In this document: positions 37,630 through 48,433 of the stretch, one piece after another
Position numbering within the stretch: position 1 is the stretch's first letter
How the letters are laid out: each line of letters opens with the position of its first letter
Assembly (NCBI GenBank): GCA_963457665.1
Contig: OY735220.1
Coordinates: 33,399,469 to 33,463,468, forward strand
Length of the DNA stretch: 64,000 nucleotides
Source of the DNA: Thysanoteuthis rhombus
Taxonomy: Eukaryota > Mollusca > Cephalopoda > Oegopsida > Thysanoteuthidae
Direction: 5' to 3'
Translations under genes and position numbers: made by a program
Notes under the pieces: generated by a model
Databases searched by the model: none
What the model saw: the letters and a program-made list of their open reading frames with translations, nothing else
What the model was told of the DNA's origin: nothing

Positions 37630-37686
37630 AATAACCCTAATCCTAACACTAATCCTAAAAATACTAACCCTGATACTAATCCTTAC
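37630..37686 (+). repeat. Telomere-like CTAACCC/CTAATCC repeats
   Basis: Irregular units such as AACCCTAATCCTAACACTA and ACTAACCCTGATACTAAT. Resembles a degenerate interstitial telomere-type repeat, but spacing is irregular. Confidence 0.5.
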
Positions 37687-38013
37687 GAGTAAGGTAACAA
37701 AAACTGAATCTTGTCTATCATGCATGTTTTGCAAAAGAAACAAGCAGCTCAAGCTGGAATTCGAAGTCGGTTTGCCGATTTAGTTTTTCCAGGTCTTTCA
37801 ATTAAGACACTTAACACTTTCTTTTGAGAAAGGAGTTTAACTTAGTACGACACAAGGCCAAATGCAGGGAAATGGGAGAGGAAGATCATATTGTGCCAAT
37901 CTCTTAAATGAGAAAGCCTGCTTGAGTTGAAAATCAATATGTGAAATCCAAGCTTTTACCTACGTTCGAACACAGATATCTGACATTGGTGAGAAATACG
38001 TAACTATATAAGC

Positions 38014-38486
38014 CAGGGTTTCTCCATCTTTTTTTATTCCCATCATCCAATTTTGGTTATTTTTGAAAATCTATTGCCCCCTCCCGCTCAGTTCAACTTA
38101 AATTGCCCCTTGTTCAAATAAATACTCACATCAAGTTGCTTAACTAAAAATCTTTCGAAAGGAAAATGTCTTTCCTTTATGTAATACCTTATCTTCGCTG
38201 AGCCAAGTAAATTTAATAATGAATTGCTCACAATGGATATTTGGAACTTCATGACAACCTATGCTTACATAAGGAAAAAACACAATAACGAAAACGGAAA
38301 TTAATAATTGAAACAATTTGAAAAAAAAATGTGATTCACAGATTGGGAGTTGCTTCCCTTTATTTCTTGACATAAAACGAAAAATCACCGATTTTATAAA
38401 ATCCATTTGTATGTGAAATACGATCAACCTTCTCAAGCTCGATCTTCGTCCCCTTGGGGGCGATGTCACCCCATTGAGAATGACTG
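38014..38486. mobile_element. hAT-like MITE with CAGGGTTTCTC ends, copy 1
   Basis: Left end CAGGGTTTCTCCATC; right end, reverse complement, CAGTCATTCTCAATGGGGTG. Ends of the CAGNGGTTCTCAA type are typical of hAT non-autonomous elements. Interior has CCCC-rich boxes (ATTGCCCCCTCCC, CCCCTTGGGGGCGATG). No transposase frame. Confidence 0.6.
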
Positions 38487-38737
38487 AAAGCCATAGAGCA
38501 AATCGCTTCGTTTATTTGAATGATATATTGTCATTTGTTTATGAGGTTTTTGAAAGCTGAGTTGAGGCAGAAATAGGAATGGCGTCCCTTGCTTTGAAAC
38601 GTTCAGGTTTTTAACCAATGAGAAATGGGACACTAATTCCTTTTTTAGATAATTTTTGATATGAATGCATGTTTTGAGGGCAGTCCGAAATTTGCCTAAA
38701 TGATTTTGGTCAAATATTCACAGTAAGTTTTATTACT

Positions 38738-39204
38738 TTCCCCCTATCACCTCCTTTTGGTTATTGTTAAAAATCTATCGTCCTCTTGGGGTGATATTGC
38801 AACCCCGTTGCGAATGTCTGCTCTATATTATCTTATGCCTTCAGCCAAATAAATATTACTGTCAAGTAGCTTGACTGTACATATCCCCAAACGAAGATTC
38901 CTTCCCATCATGCAATGCCTTATCTGGCTAACCCAAATACATTTCATAATGATTTGGATCTTCAGAACGACCTACACGTGCTTGCATAATGGAAAGACAC
39001 AGTAACGGAAACGGAAATATTTTAATATATGCAAATCACCCAATGGGAGTAACTTTCCCTTATTTACTGACTTCACCGATAAAAAAACGAAAGTTATCCT
39101 TTTTTTCAACGAAAACTCCATTTGTGTGCGATAATCTATCGCCCCCTTAACTCAACTTTCGATCCCCTCGGGTCGATAATGCCTCCCTCCGTTGAGAATG
39201 ACTG
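38738..39204. mobile_element. hAT-like MITE, copy 2
   Basis: Repeats the interior of the 38.0 kb copy in the same order (CTTTTGGTTATTGTTAAAAA, CAAATAAATATTACTGTCAAG, AACGGAAACGGAAAT, CTCCATTTGTGTGCGATA) and ends CCGTTGAGAATGACTG. An extra GTTGCGAATGTCTG near 38822 looks like a second end, so a short deleted copy may be nested at its left. Confidence 0.55.
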
Positions 39205-40757
39205 ATGTATAGTCTCCATGCAAATTTGTATTCCGAACGAAGTGCTTACGTGGGCATAATTTGCTACCTACCCCAACTAACAGAGTTTGAAACCTGCATT
39301 ACAGATAAAGGGTGATGATGATGAATAATTCCAATTCCGTTAACAAACATTTTACTTTTTAATTGTACGTATTATATGAAAAGAGTAGTCGAAAAGGACA
39401 TTGTAGCCAGAACCATTGAATCAAGGAACCCATAAAAGGCGATAACTTGAAAAATGTAGAAAAAAAAAGTCTGGATGATTTGTAACTGAATAATTGTGTA
39501 GGGTCTGCATTCGCACTAATTCTGATAAAAATGGTATGCTCTCTAAGTGACAAATACAATCTTTTTTTTTCAAATTGGAATTTTACCAAAATCATCAAAC
39601 TGCAGAAACATCGATTTGTAAAATTGAGAATTTAATAAAAGTTTTCATACATCATTTAAGCCAGTTGAATATTGCACAATTGATGAAGAAATATGGAAAT
39701 GATTAAATTATTAGTTGATCTTTAAAAAAAACTGATTTTACAAAATTGGTTTGTGGGAAGTTTGATTCATGGAAAGAGTCCTTCAAACAAAATGTTTGTT
39801 TGCGATCAAATTTTCCAAAATGTTATTATTTTTCTCAATGATTGAAGAACTAACATAATCACAGCTGTTCTACTAAATTTCTGTCTCTCTCATGCTGTCA
39901 CTGTAAGATGGATGACAGCAGGAAGGAATATGCTGAATATATGGTTTAATTAGAGCGCTTCTTTGTATGATTAAATCTTATTGCTGAATTGGTAAAATCA
40001 ATACTCGTGAATACTTTCAATGATACGGTCAACTACTGGTCACCTAACGAAAGGGAAGTAACTCAGAATTTGACATCGGAACACAACACTGATTTATATA
40101 AATTTATATATTTATATAAATGGATTTGGTGTGTCTAATCTTATACGATCATATGTTTTAGGAAATAATTCCACATTCTAAAACCAAAAACGCCCGATGA
40201 ATGGTGTTTAATGCATTGCCAGGCCTACTGAGGTTATCAAATGAGAACATGAACAAGTGACCATGTGTATATCGCGCTGATCTTTTCAATTTCATTATTC
40301 TCGAATCTTGCTCTCTATCATTCTAACTTCGTTCCACGGGTTTGAGGACCCCGCTTTCCCCTCCACACAAAATTAACTGTGACTTTTCTCCACAAACTGT
40401 CCTTTCAGATTTACTTTTTGAGGGCAGTCTTTCTCGCCTTTAAAAATCCCTGCCACAACTGCATGGAATATTATAAACGTAGTTCTTGGTCTTGTTCTCA
40501 TCTGATGGAGGCTTGGCTCTTGACATGCATCTCCGAAGAGTGGAACTACTTTTTATTACTCTCATGGTGTTGTATGAACGGCGAAATCCCAAGAACATTA
40601 ACAAATACCAGAAGTACCCAAAGGAGACCGGTGGTACAACGATCGGAACGTTGTGACTTAAACAATCAAGATAAGGACATCAGTTCGAATAAATCGGTGT
40701 ATGATATTAATGATAACATTTAATCTCATACGGACAGTAATATGCAAATAATAAGTG

Positions 40758-40802
40758 CGTGTGTATGTGTATGTGTTGTGTATGCGTGTGTGTGTGTGCA
40801 TG
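40758..40802 (+). repeat. Imperfect TG tract
   Basis: GTGTGTATGTGTATG-type run with interruptions. Confidence 0.75.
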
Positions 40803-41312
40803 CATATAGACTTTATATGTCTTTAGTGCAATAAAAAGATTGGGTGATCAACTAAAGGTGATTTGTCAAAAAAGAGAATGGAGTTTTGATATTTTTGTAA
40901 AATCATAGTTTATCTTTGAACAAATATTCTTTACACGCCGAAGTAAAACAAAAAAAAATATTTGAAGCCTGACATGATACAATTCGAACTTAAATTAAAA
41001 CGACAAACAAAGAAATAAATCTGTTTTGCTTACATGACCCTCCATCGGGTAAATAATAACTGGAGGTTTAAATCCTCTCCTCGCTGCTTGCCATTTTGCT
41101 GGGCCCGGCAGGATCTTATTTTGGTGGGCGCGTTTGAACGACATTTTTTCTCAGTCAAACTTTTGCGCCGTTGCCACCGTCAAATCCGAGTTTTTTGTTG
41201 TTACGAAATACGACAATCAGTTTTCAAGAAGAGAGGAAGAAAAAAAAAAGGTTGCGAGCGATGACAAAATAGACCGTCCGCTCAGTTCGGTGGAAAGTGT
41301 AGAGATCTAACT

Positions 41313-41444
41313 ATGAAACGATCGCTGCCACGAACGCTGATCACGAATACTGACCACCGGATCAAGATGGACACCGACAAAAGAAGCAGCAGGAACCGTA
41401 GTTTGAGACTTCACAACGCAACATCGTCCCCATCCTCGCTGTAG
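41313..41444 (+). other. Short open frame in a GC-richer island, uncertain
   Basis: ATG with A at -3, then 43 codons, basic and Ser/Arg-rich (MKRSLPRTLITNT at the start, ATSSPSSL at the end). The block 41.03-41.47 kb is less AT-rich than its flanks. No homology recognised; it may be chance or part of an old mobile element. Confidence 0.15.
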
Positions 41445-42132
41445 ACTCTATGCGCAGCCATAAGCAAGATTTCTCCCTGATTGCAATTTAGCCTTAATAT
41501 GATTTCCATCCTGATGCCAACTCCCCGCCGATCAGTCGGTGTTTCCCGCCTCTTGCCAACCCAAAACCTGCTGGAATTCAATCAATCTTGTCCGACTCTT
41601 CGGAAGTTACCATTTTTATTTTTCTTCCCAACTCTAATCAATTTGCCCCCCCCTCTCACTCTCGGTCATCAAACGTTCAACCGAATACTAATATAGCTTT
41701 CCTTCAAATCAATTTTCACTAGTCTTCTTTCTCCTTTAGCCATTCCCATTATGATACTTCTTCCTCTCAAAACCACTTTACTCACTCTCTATCTCGTCCT
41801 CCTCCCCCCTGCACCAATGGTGGAAGCGTTGCACAAAAATGGCCGATAGAAGCTCTACATAAAATGTCCGACCAAACTATATTTATCAATATCAACATAT
41901 TTATGCGAATATTGTTGGGTGGTGCCGAGTGGCCTAAGAGTTACAAGCACGCAAAACGAAGTCGGCTGATACCCTTGGAGAAGACGCAAATTCATTTCTC
42001 TCCGCTTTCCTATGGATCACAAGAGGAAGACCCAGATTAGGGATTCCGTTCACTCAGGCATCCCAAGATCTCTATATGCTGGATCCAGGCTTGCGCCGTG
42101 GTCATTCCAGCGTCGCTCATTTATCTCTCACG

Positions 42133-42134
<2 letters not shown>

Positions 42135-42169
<35 letters not shown>
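42135..42169 (+). repeat. AC tract
   Basis: Uninterrupted AC dinucleotides. Confidence 0.9.
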
Positions 42170-42173
<4 letters not shown>

Positions 42174-42294
42174 AAGGGTGTTACACGGCTGAGTGAGCAA
42201 GATAGTCCAATATATCGGGGGAAGACCCCCCAACCCCTCCCCTAAAACAACAAAAAAAGAAATCGGAATCGAAATGTCTTTTTTTTTTACCAAC

Positions 42295-42536
42295 CTCATT
42301 TGCAAAACAGAATTCGTCTTGTGTCGATGTTTGGAATTGATCAGTAGACTGTGTAGTGTTGTCGTCCTTGGTTGTGTACGTCTTTTCTTGGCCTGATTTG
42401 TGTCTCTCTCTCACTCCAGTCGTCACTAGTTGCAGTTTGTCCCGATTCGGACCTCGGGCTAGAGTGGCCGTTCGAGAAGCTGTGAGACTCTCGTCGTTAA
42501 AACAGGAAGTTTTTCTCTCCATCGCATTTTTATGAC
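42295..42536 (-). CDS. 242-bp internal exon of the same minus-strand gene
   Basis: A good acceptor (T-rich tract then AATTCAG) precedes GTCATAAAAATG, and a GAG|GTTGGT donor ends the exon. It enters with two bases of a split codon and leaves in phase 0. The 80 whole codons are hydrophilic and rich in Ser, Thr, Asp, Lys and Arg (for example RTATLARGPNRDK and DDNTTQSTDQFQTSTQDEF), with no hydrophobic core, which suggests a disordered linker. The stretch is richer in GC than its flanks. The split codon is completed by the last base of the 44.7 kb exon to give Gly. Product family not recognised. Confidence 0.6.
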
Positions 42537-42647
42537 CTGAATTAAAAAATAAATAAGCAAGTAAGTAAATCGATACTAAATGTATTATTGTTACACTGGG
42601 CAGTCCGAGCAAAAGTTAGGCTGAAACCGACCCCTCCCTACCCCCAA

Positions 42648-42675
42648 AAGCAAACAAACAAACAAACAAACAAAA
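42648..42675 (+). repeat. AAAC tetranucleotide tract
   Basis: Seven AAAC units. Confidence 0.85.
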
Positions 42676-43167
42676 ACGTTACTTGATATTCTGTATAGAT
42701 TTTTCGTACTGTTGTCCTCATCTCGGTTCATCTTCCGAACACAACGGCTTCTGTACTCTACGGCCTTCTTCAGATGGGTGTTATGAATGGGGATAGCTTG
42801 GTACGGCTGAAACAGGGGCACCATCGAAACATGGGGGATGGAATGTCCTCGTTTTAGTGCTTAATGTTTTCTATCATCCTTTTAAAGTCCGTTGTAGAAC
42901 ATAGGCCAAGTTAGCGTCAGATGTGGCTGATGATGGGGGCGGGGGGGCTCACCTTTCCACATTGGCCCTAAAAGAGAAATGGATGAAAACCGTCTCACTG
43001 TACCCATTTTCAGTGCTGTTGACCGTTCGACCACTCACATCTCCACTTGAATCAGAAAAAATCCTTCTAAGATAGAATTGCTAATAAATCAACATGAAAT
43101 TATTACCAGTTTTCTAATCTTGGAAGCGCAGTGGGTAGATTTTTATGAAATTTTGTTCAAAGATGTC

Positions 43168-43550
43168 CAGTATCACCCATAAATGAGTACACCCCATCGC
43201 ATTTACTTTTATAGAAAGGTCATTTCTTCCAAACCAAACATAGCAGGATTTTATCATTTCGAGTGAAACATTGCAGAATTAAAACGGATATTATCAGGTA
43301 TTATTCATAACCAATCTCCAAAGCATTGAAACTGTTGCCAGAAATATGAATATCGTGCCGTCTAAAAATGAGTACATCCCTACGAAAGCACGTTTTGGGC
43401 TACAGAGTTCGGTCATAAATAATACCTGATTTTATACGTTTTGATTTGGTAATGTTTCACAAGAAATAAAAACTATTGTGCAACTTTTGATTCAGAAGAA
43501 AATCAACATTTTTTGAAAAAAAGGGGTAAGGTGTACTCATTTATGGTATG
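43168..43550. mobile_element. M3 element with Tc1/mariner-like ends, copy 2
   Basis: Left end CAGTATCACCCATAAATGAG then TACACCCC; right end, reverse complement, CATACCATAAATGAGTACAC. A further internal AAAATGAGTACATCC box suggests nested or repeated ends. Shares CTTCCAAACCAAACATA and AACGGATATTATCAGGTATT with copy 1. Confidence 0.65.
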
Positions 43551-44259
43551 AAAGATATTCGATGTACTTATGTATTTTTCTGATACAAGTTCTGATACAG
43601 CTTGATGATTAGAGCTGTCAAATAAGTCTCCTTGGACAATGGGAAGTGATTTTCAGCAAGATTGTTCTGGTTCTTCTCGTAATTAAGACTTCACTCAATT
43701 CTTTTGAACAGCAGATTAATTTGGTCTCTTCCCTCTTATTTTACAAGACAATGGGAAAAAATGACTGGTGACGGGACAGCGTTCAGATTTGATCAAATGA
43801 ATACCTTTTGCAAAGGGGTCATCGTGAAAGTAACATCACTGATCGCAATAAGAATTTGTACACTGTCCACCAATTTTTGGTAAGTCACAATCAACATCAC
43901 CTCTCTGAATAGTCGTCTGAAATCCAATCCAATTAGAAGCAATTTGCATCTTTTAAAAAGAAATAGACGAGCAGTAAATAAGACGAGGAGGGGCTTAATT
44001 ATCCATAGAGTTGTTAGAGCGATGTCTATCCACAAATTAATCCAACGCAAGTGAATTAAATGGTTCTGATACCTGATAGAAATGACAACAAATCGACCAG
44101 CGTCCGAAGCCAACAATGAATAAAATTCAGGCGTCCTGACAAGAGAGGGAGGTCACAGGCGTTGGACTGAGGTTATTTATTTGCATTCCCACGACTGTAA
44201 ATGTAACACAAAGTCGGATTAAGGTGGGGTCCCACATGTTCGAAAACGTGCAGGCGGAG

Positions 44260-44580
44260 TGAGCTACCAGATTCCTTGCGCATGATTTCGCAAGGAGGTC
44301 GGGTCAAGCTGGACTATGTCCACAGGACGAATTGTACAAGACTCCCTAACTCTCGACGCATGATTTCGTGGAGTCATTAGGGCAAGCTTGACGTGGTTCA
44401 CAGGACAGATCCCATTGATGCTCTCAGGATGAGCCTGAGTATGCTGGTCAGTGGTTCCGGGATGGGGGACAATCCCGGACATTGATCAACTTCACAGCCC
44501 GAGGGCGTCAAAGAACAGATACTACACGTTGATCTTAGCCAAGAGGCTGCGAGAGCATGGTAGAAACTCTCCGATCCCAT
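44260..44580 (-). repeat. U2-headed element with a string of hairpins
   Basis: Downstream of the U2-like head on the minus strand, four inverted repeats follow in order: 44456-44479 (arms TCCGGGAT/ATCCCGGA, 8 bp), 44423-44439 (CTCAGG/CCTGAG), 44344-44382 (12 paired bases with a small internal loop) and 44273-44296 (TCCTTGCG/CGCAAGGA, 8 bp). The last two share the same 8-base loop (CATGATTT on the plus strand) and lie in related units, each also carrying a GTCCTGTG and an AGCTTG motif. The block is GC-richer than its surroundings. snRNA-headed SINEs are known in some vertebrates; this one is inferred. It sits inside the presumed intron between the 44.7 and 42.5 kb exons. Confidence 0.5.
44511..44557 (-). 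pseudogene. U2 snRNA 5'-end-like sequence
   Basis: On the minus strand the sequence contains GGCTAAGATCAA, an inserted C, then GTGTAGTATCTGTTCTT, matching the 5' end of U2 snRNA including the branch-point recognition region. The preceding GCTCTCGCAGCCTCTT corresponds to the U2 stem I area with small changes. The match stops after TTCTT: stem IIa, the Sm site and the 3' domains of U2 are not present downstream. So it is not an intact U2 gene. It is either a truncated pseudogene or the head of a U2-derived element (see the larger entry). Confidence 0.7.
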
Positions 44581-44710
44581 GGGGTGTCCGTCACAGAGGT
44601 GACCCACTTAGCTATCGGCCGCCGTCTCAATCTCCTGGTTACATATCACAGTACATATTGAAGATAAAATAAAAACGAGGAATCATTTTTTCTTCTGGTG
44701 CCATACTTAC

Positions 44711-44914
44711 CACATAATGAATCTGCGAAGAAATTGGATTTGGTGCTGAAGAGGTTTTCCTCATGTAGGAGGTTCCCACCACTAAATTTCCGAACCGACT
44801 GCGAAGAAGTAGAGAATTGTTTGCTTATTACCGTTTGCACATCACGCCCTTGTGGTATGATGGGTGCACAGAGATCAGGAAGCATGAGTCGACCCCCGGG
44901 AATAGGCATCGCAG
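44711..44914 (-). CDS. 204-bp internal exon of the same minus-strand gene
   Basis: The acceptor is ATCGATTTAG and the donor is TGTG|GTAAGT, a near-perfect donor. The exon enters with two bases of a split codon, holds 67 whole codons (starting AMPIPGGRLMLPDLCAPIIP, ending FFADSLC) and leaves one base, G, that completes a Gly codon with the next exon at 42536. The middle is Ser-rich (SKQFSTSSQSVRKFSGG). No known domain was recognised. The U2-like element at 44.26-44.58 kb lies just downstream in the following intron, on the same strand. A Met near the start could be an initiator if this is the first coding exon, but the AG acceptor argues for an internal exon. Confidence 0.6.
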
Positions 44915-45051
44915 CTAAATCGATAAATAAAGAAAAGACAGAATCAATAACATGGAACGATTAGAAAAAACAGTTCAAAGTAATTCAATACAAAGTCATC
45001 ATAAAATCGATTCAAAGTCATTAGTTAGACAATTTATCGTCCACAGCTATT

Positions 45052-45372
45052 TAAGCGCCCGCCATTGGACATAGAACTTCCCAAAGATTCGCCAGACATC
45101 TCTATCATAGGTGTCGTGGAGCCAATGTCTTCTTAACTTGTCTGGGTAGTTACAGCATCTTTTTTTTGTCAGCCACAGTTTCACATATGATCTTTTGGGG
45201 TCCATGTTGTGAAATCTGATGTCAACAATATTGTCTGACATTCTTGTAGCAGCCCATCGCCGTTTGAGTTTTCTGATGTTTTCAATGATATCTCTGACAG
45301 GCAATTTGTTTTATAATATAGTACCTTGTGGACTCATGCTGAGCATGATTCTCTTTTGTGCACGTTGCCAAG
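45052..45372 (-). mobile_element. RTE-like LINE 3' fragment, old
   Basis: Minus strand. VRDIIENIRKLKRRWAATRM is readable in one piece; otherwise the copy is strongly worn compared with 57.2 kb. Confidence 0.6.
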
Positions 45373-45894
45373 TAGAGTGATTAAATATCAACGTCCTTTT
45401 TATTTTTCACTGTGGCCTTTTGACTACAATTTTGTCAGCAACTGGTGTGGGTGGGAAATACGAAACTGCACCAACTACCCGGCCGGCCAGCCGACTTTTC
45501 ATCGTTATCAGTATAATCAGTGTTATCAAACTGCAAATAAAAATGACTTCTCAAAACCCAGTTGAACATTTTTCTTTTTCCCCTGGTCAGATCAACTTCT
45601 CTATTTCAATAACTGAGCAAACAATTGTAAAACATAGCCAATGAAATGTTTGATCTCTTCATTAAACGGAAACTTGGGAAAAACGAACACAAAAAAACCC
45701 CTCGAACACTTAAGTCAACATTCCGCCAGAGGCTAATCCAGGTTGCCTGACCCATGAATTATTTGGAATGGTTAATCCCCTCAAACGCAGAGCTGGGAAC
45801 CCCAAAATTTTTATCAACGAAGGAAAACAGTGATACAGCAATGGAATCTTCTGTTTCAAGACATCGTATTTCCCGGCATCGAGGAGGCCATGAT

Positions 45895-46060
45895 CTCAAG
45901 GTTACGTCCAAATCACGTTGGATATAGCAGTTCTCGTACGAAGTCAGGCCTTGTCAGTATCTAGATGCGTGACCACTTACGAATACCGGGTACCGTAGGC
46001 TAAAATGGTGAAGTAAATTATCCAACTTCGGGTGCTGGTCGCCTCCAAGTCCAGTTCATA
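45895..46060 (+). mobile_element. Possible second copy of the 24.6 kb SINE
   Basis: The box CGAATACCGGGTACCGTAGGC resembles GGAATACCAGGGACCGTAAGC; upstream ATCTCAAGGTTACGTCC could be a worn promoter region. Confidence 0.3.
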
Positions 46061-46566
46061 CATATCAAGCTGAAACAAGAGAAACTTGTGATATTGGAAA
46101 CTGACACCGTAGTCAGTGTAAGAGCAATAAAAAAGATGAAAAATGAAAAGATCAGAAAATCAAAGTAACCTTCGGTTTGTAGGATGCAGGTTGAATCTTT
46201 GAGAAAATTATTACGGGAGGAAAAAAAAGCGTCTTTTACGCCGGAAATTACGGTATATTCCCAAATTCATGCAGTTCAGATGGAAATAGAATAGTTTTAA
46301 TTAAATGGTCTGAATTTCCTCTTTGGTGTTTTCGACTTGGTCAAATTCCAGTCCTATTTTTCACTGTTTCCAGTATCTTTAACGTCAACACTTCATTGCT
46401 TCGCTTCGTATCAGGAAGTCAGGAAATACAAAAAGGCAACACAGTACTTTGCCCACGTTATTTCACTTCGGGACTTTTTTCCGTAGGCGTTCATTTTCCC
46501 ATTTTGTTCTCAGTTTCCGTTGTCTTTTTCCTGTTCAAATGTTATCACTTTGGGGGTTTTCTTCAA

Positions 46567-46602
<36 letters not shown>

Positions 46603-46928
46603 ATATTTATAGTAATAAATATAGATAATAATATCATAATATATACATATAAATATATATATATAAAAATATGTATGTATATAAATATATATATATATAT
46701 AAAATATATATATATATATATATACAAATATATATATACGTATATATATATACGTATATATATATGAATATATATATATATATACAAATATATATATATA
46801 CATATATATATGAATATATACATAAATATATATAAATATAAATATATATATAGATATATATGTATATATGAATATATATATAGATATATATATATATAAA
46901 TATATATGAATATAGATATATGTAGATA

Positions 46929-46968
<40 letters not shown>

Positions 46969-47019
46969 AATATATATATATATATGTGAATATAAATATA
47001 TAAATATATATAAATGTAC

Positions 47020-47097
<78 letters not shown>
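46567..47097. repeat. AC tract then about 480 bp of interrupted TA repeat
   Basis: CA repeats to 46600 are followed by a TA-based tract in which single-base changes recur at short intervals (AAATATATAT, TACGTATATA, TAGATATATA), ending in a clean TA run from about 47020. The open frames of up to 185 codons over it are repeat artefacts. Confidence 0.9.
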
Positions 47098-47098
<1 letters not shown>

Positions 47099-47362
47099 GT
47101 TTGTGTATGTATGCACGCATGGGTGTGTTAAACAGATGTCACTCGAGGGAAAGCCCCACTTCCGATGGAAAGATTAACCGCAGAACAACATACATCTAAG
47201 TCTGGCATCTGAACGTCCCATCCTCATCGTCAGCAAAGAAAGTAACTTGAGAATTCTCAGCAGATAATAAAATAGGTTTCATCTCAGGACATTCAACACC
47301 ACTCATTTCTTTTCACCTCGCTGATAATGGATTAATGTAATTGAAAAAGAAGAATGCTTATT

Positions 47363-47728
47363 TGAAACTGTAAACGAAAACTGTCAACGTAGGAGTTTTT
47401 CAAAAAAGTTTTAGGCGGGTCTAGCTGGTTGGCTATCTATGTTTGTGCTGTGTGCACAGGCTGTACCAATTGAGCTAGAAAACGTATAGTCTTTATTAAG
47501 TCTACAACAACGGTTTTGTTAATTTCTGTAATAAGGTAGGGGCTTAATTTGCAACGTAAGTTGATGTTAAATTCGTCACTTGGTTCGTGTTCTGCAGCCT
47601 TTGCGCTTTTTTTTTCTTTCTAAATTCAGGATTTTTTAGGCAAGAGAAGCACGTTATCATGGATCATCCCCAACGTAGCATGCTGCTAAAAGACGTTGAT
47701 CATGTGACAGTTCCTATTGAGTGACTAA
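47363..47728 (-). mobile_element. M1 element, copy H
   Basis: Inverted orientation with a full 5' end (AATTAGTCACTCAATAGGAAC on the minus strand), ACGTCTTTTAGCAGCATGC, a diverged middle, and a decayed 3' end reading GTTGACAGTTTTCG. Confidence 0.65.
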
Positions 47729-48433
47729 TTCTATGAATTCTGAAGACTCATATCCTCGCTTTTGTTTGTTTATTCTCTGGAGCGGGAGATTTTATCGCCT
47801 GATTTCTCCAAGAGCAATTTTTTTCCTTTTTAGAAGGTAAAACGTCTCAGTCAGCACTGAAAGATAATCAAATGCAACGTATACCTGATGATAAGCGGAT
47901 AACGTATCAGATGAGACATAGTAATACAACAACAAAGAAGAGGATACTCATCTGAATGAATTTTGGAATAAAAATGAACCTAATGCTAGAACAAAACAGG
48001 GGCAGCATCTACGTGTTGTCACGCACGATGAGGCAATAAGTGTTTGAATTGCATTTTTTCTGCATATCAAAAACCGGGTGCAAATGTTAGGAATTCGGAT
48101 GTTGGCCTCTTCTTGGAATTATCCCGCTTTATAGTTGTAAAACTTCCATTTTGAAATCTTCCGGTACAAAAATTCTAAAACGGAAAACCACGTCCGACTT
48201 GGAGATACAAATTTAAACTATCTGGTTTGGAGTCCCCACGTTTTTTGTTTTTTTTTTCTTTTTTTTTTCTCTCGTAAACGATATGAAAAAATGCTGACGT
48301 AAAACGGAAGAATTATTTGAGAGTTTATCACGATTACCAGATGATGGGGGGTAATTTTCACGACCCCCAACCCCGAATCTGTTTTAAGACGAGTTTTAAA
48401 AGGAACGTGTTCTTTAAAGACCGATTTTGTAAG

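Larger units (their letters stand above)
39205..42134. other. No gene assigned
   Basis: AT-rich to about 41.0 kb, then a GC-richer patch to 41.7 kb with short open frames of unknown meaning. Confidence 0.4.

Noticed and set aside
40379..40723. 114-codon plus-strand frame after a CTTTCAG
   Set aside because: An acceptor-like site exists but there is no supported partner exon or family match.
44511..44557. Functional U2 snRNA gene
   Set aside because: The sequence lacks the Sm site and the 3' domains of U2, so only the 5' end is represented.
46563..47120. Open frames of 160-185 codons of Tyr/Ile repeats
   Set aside because: They are translations of the TA dinucleotide tract in several frames at once.
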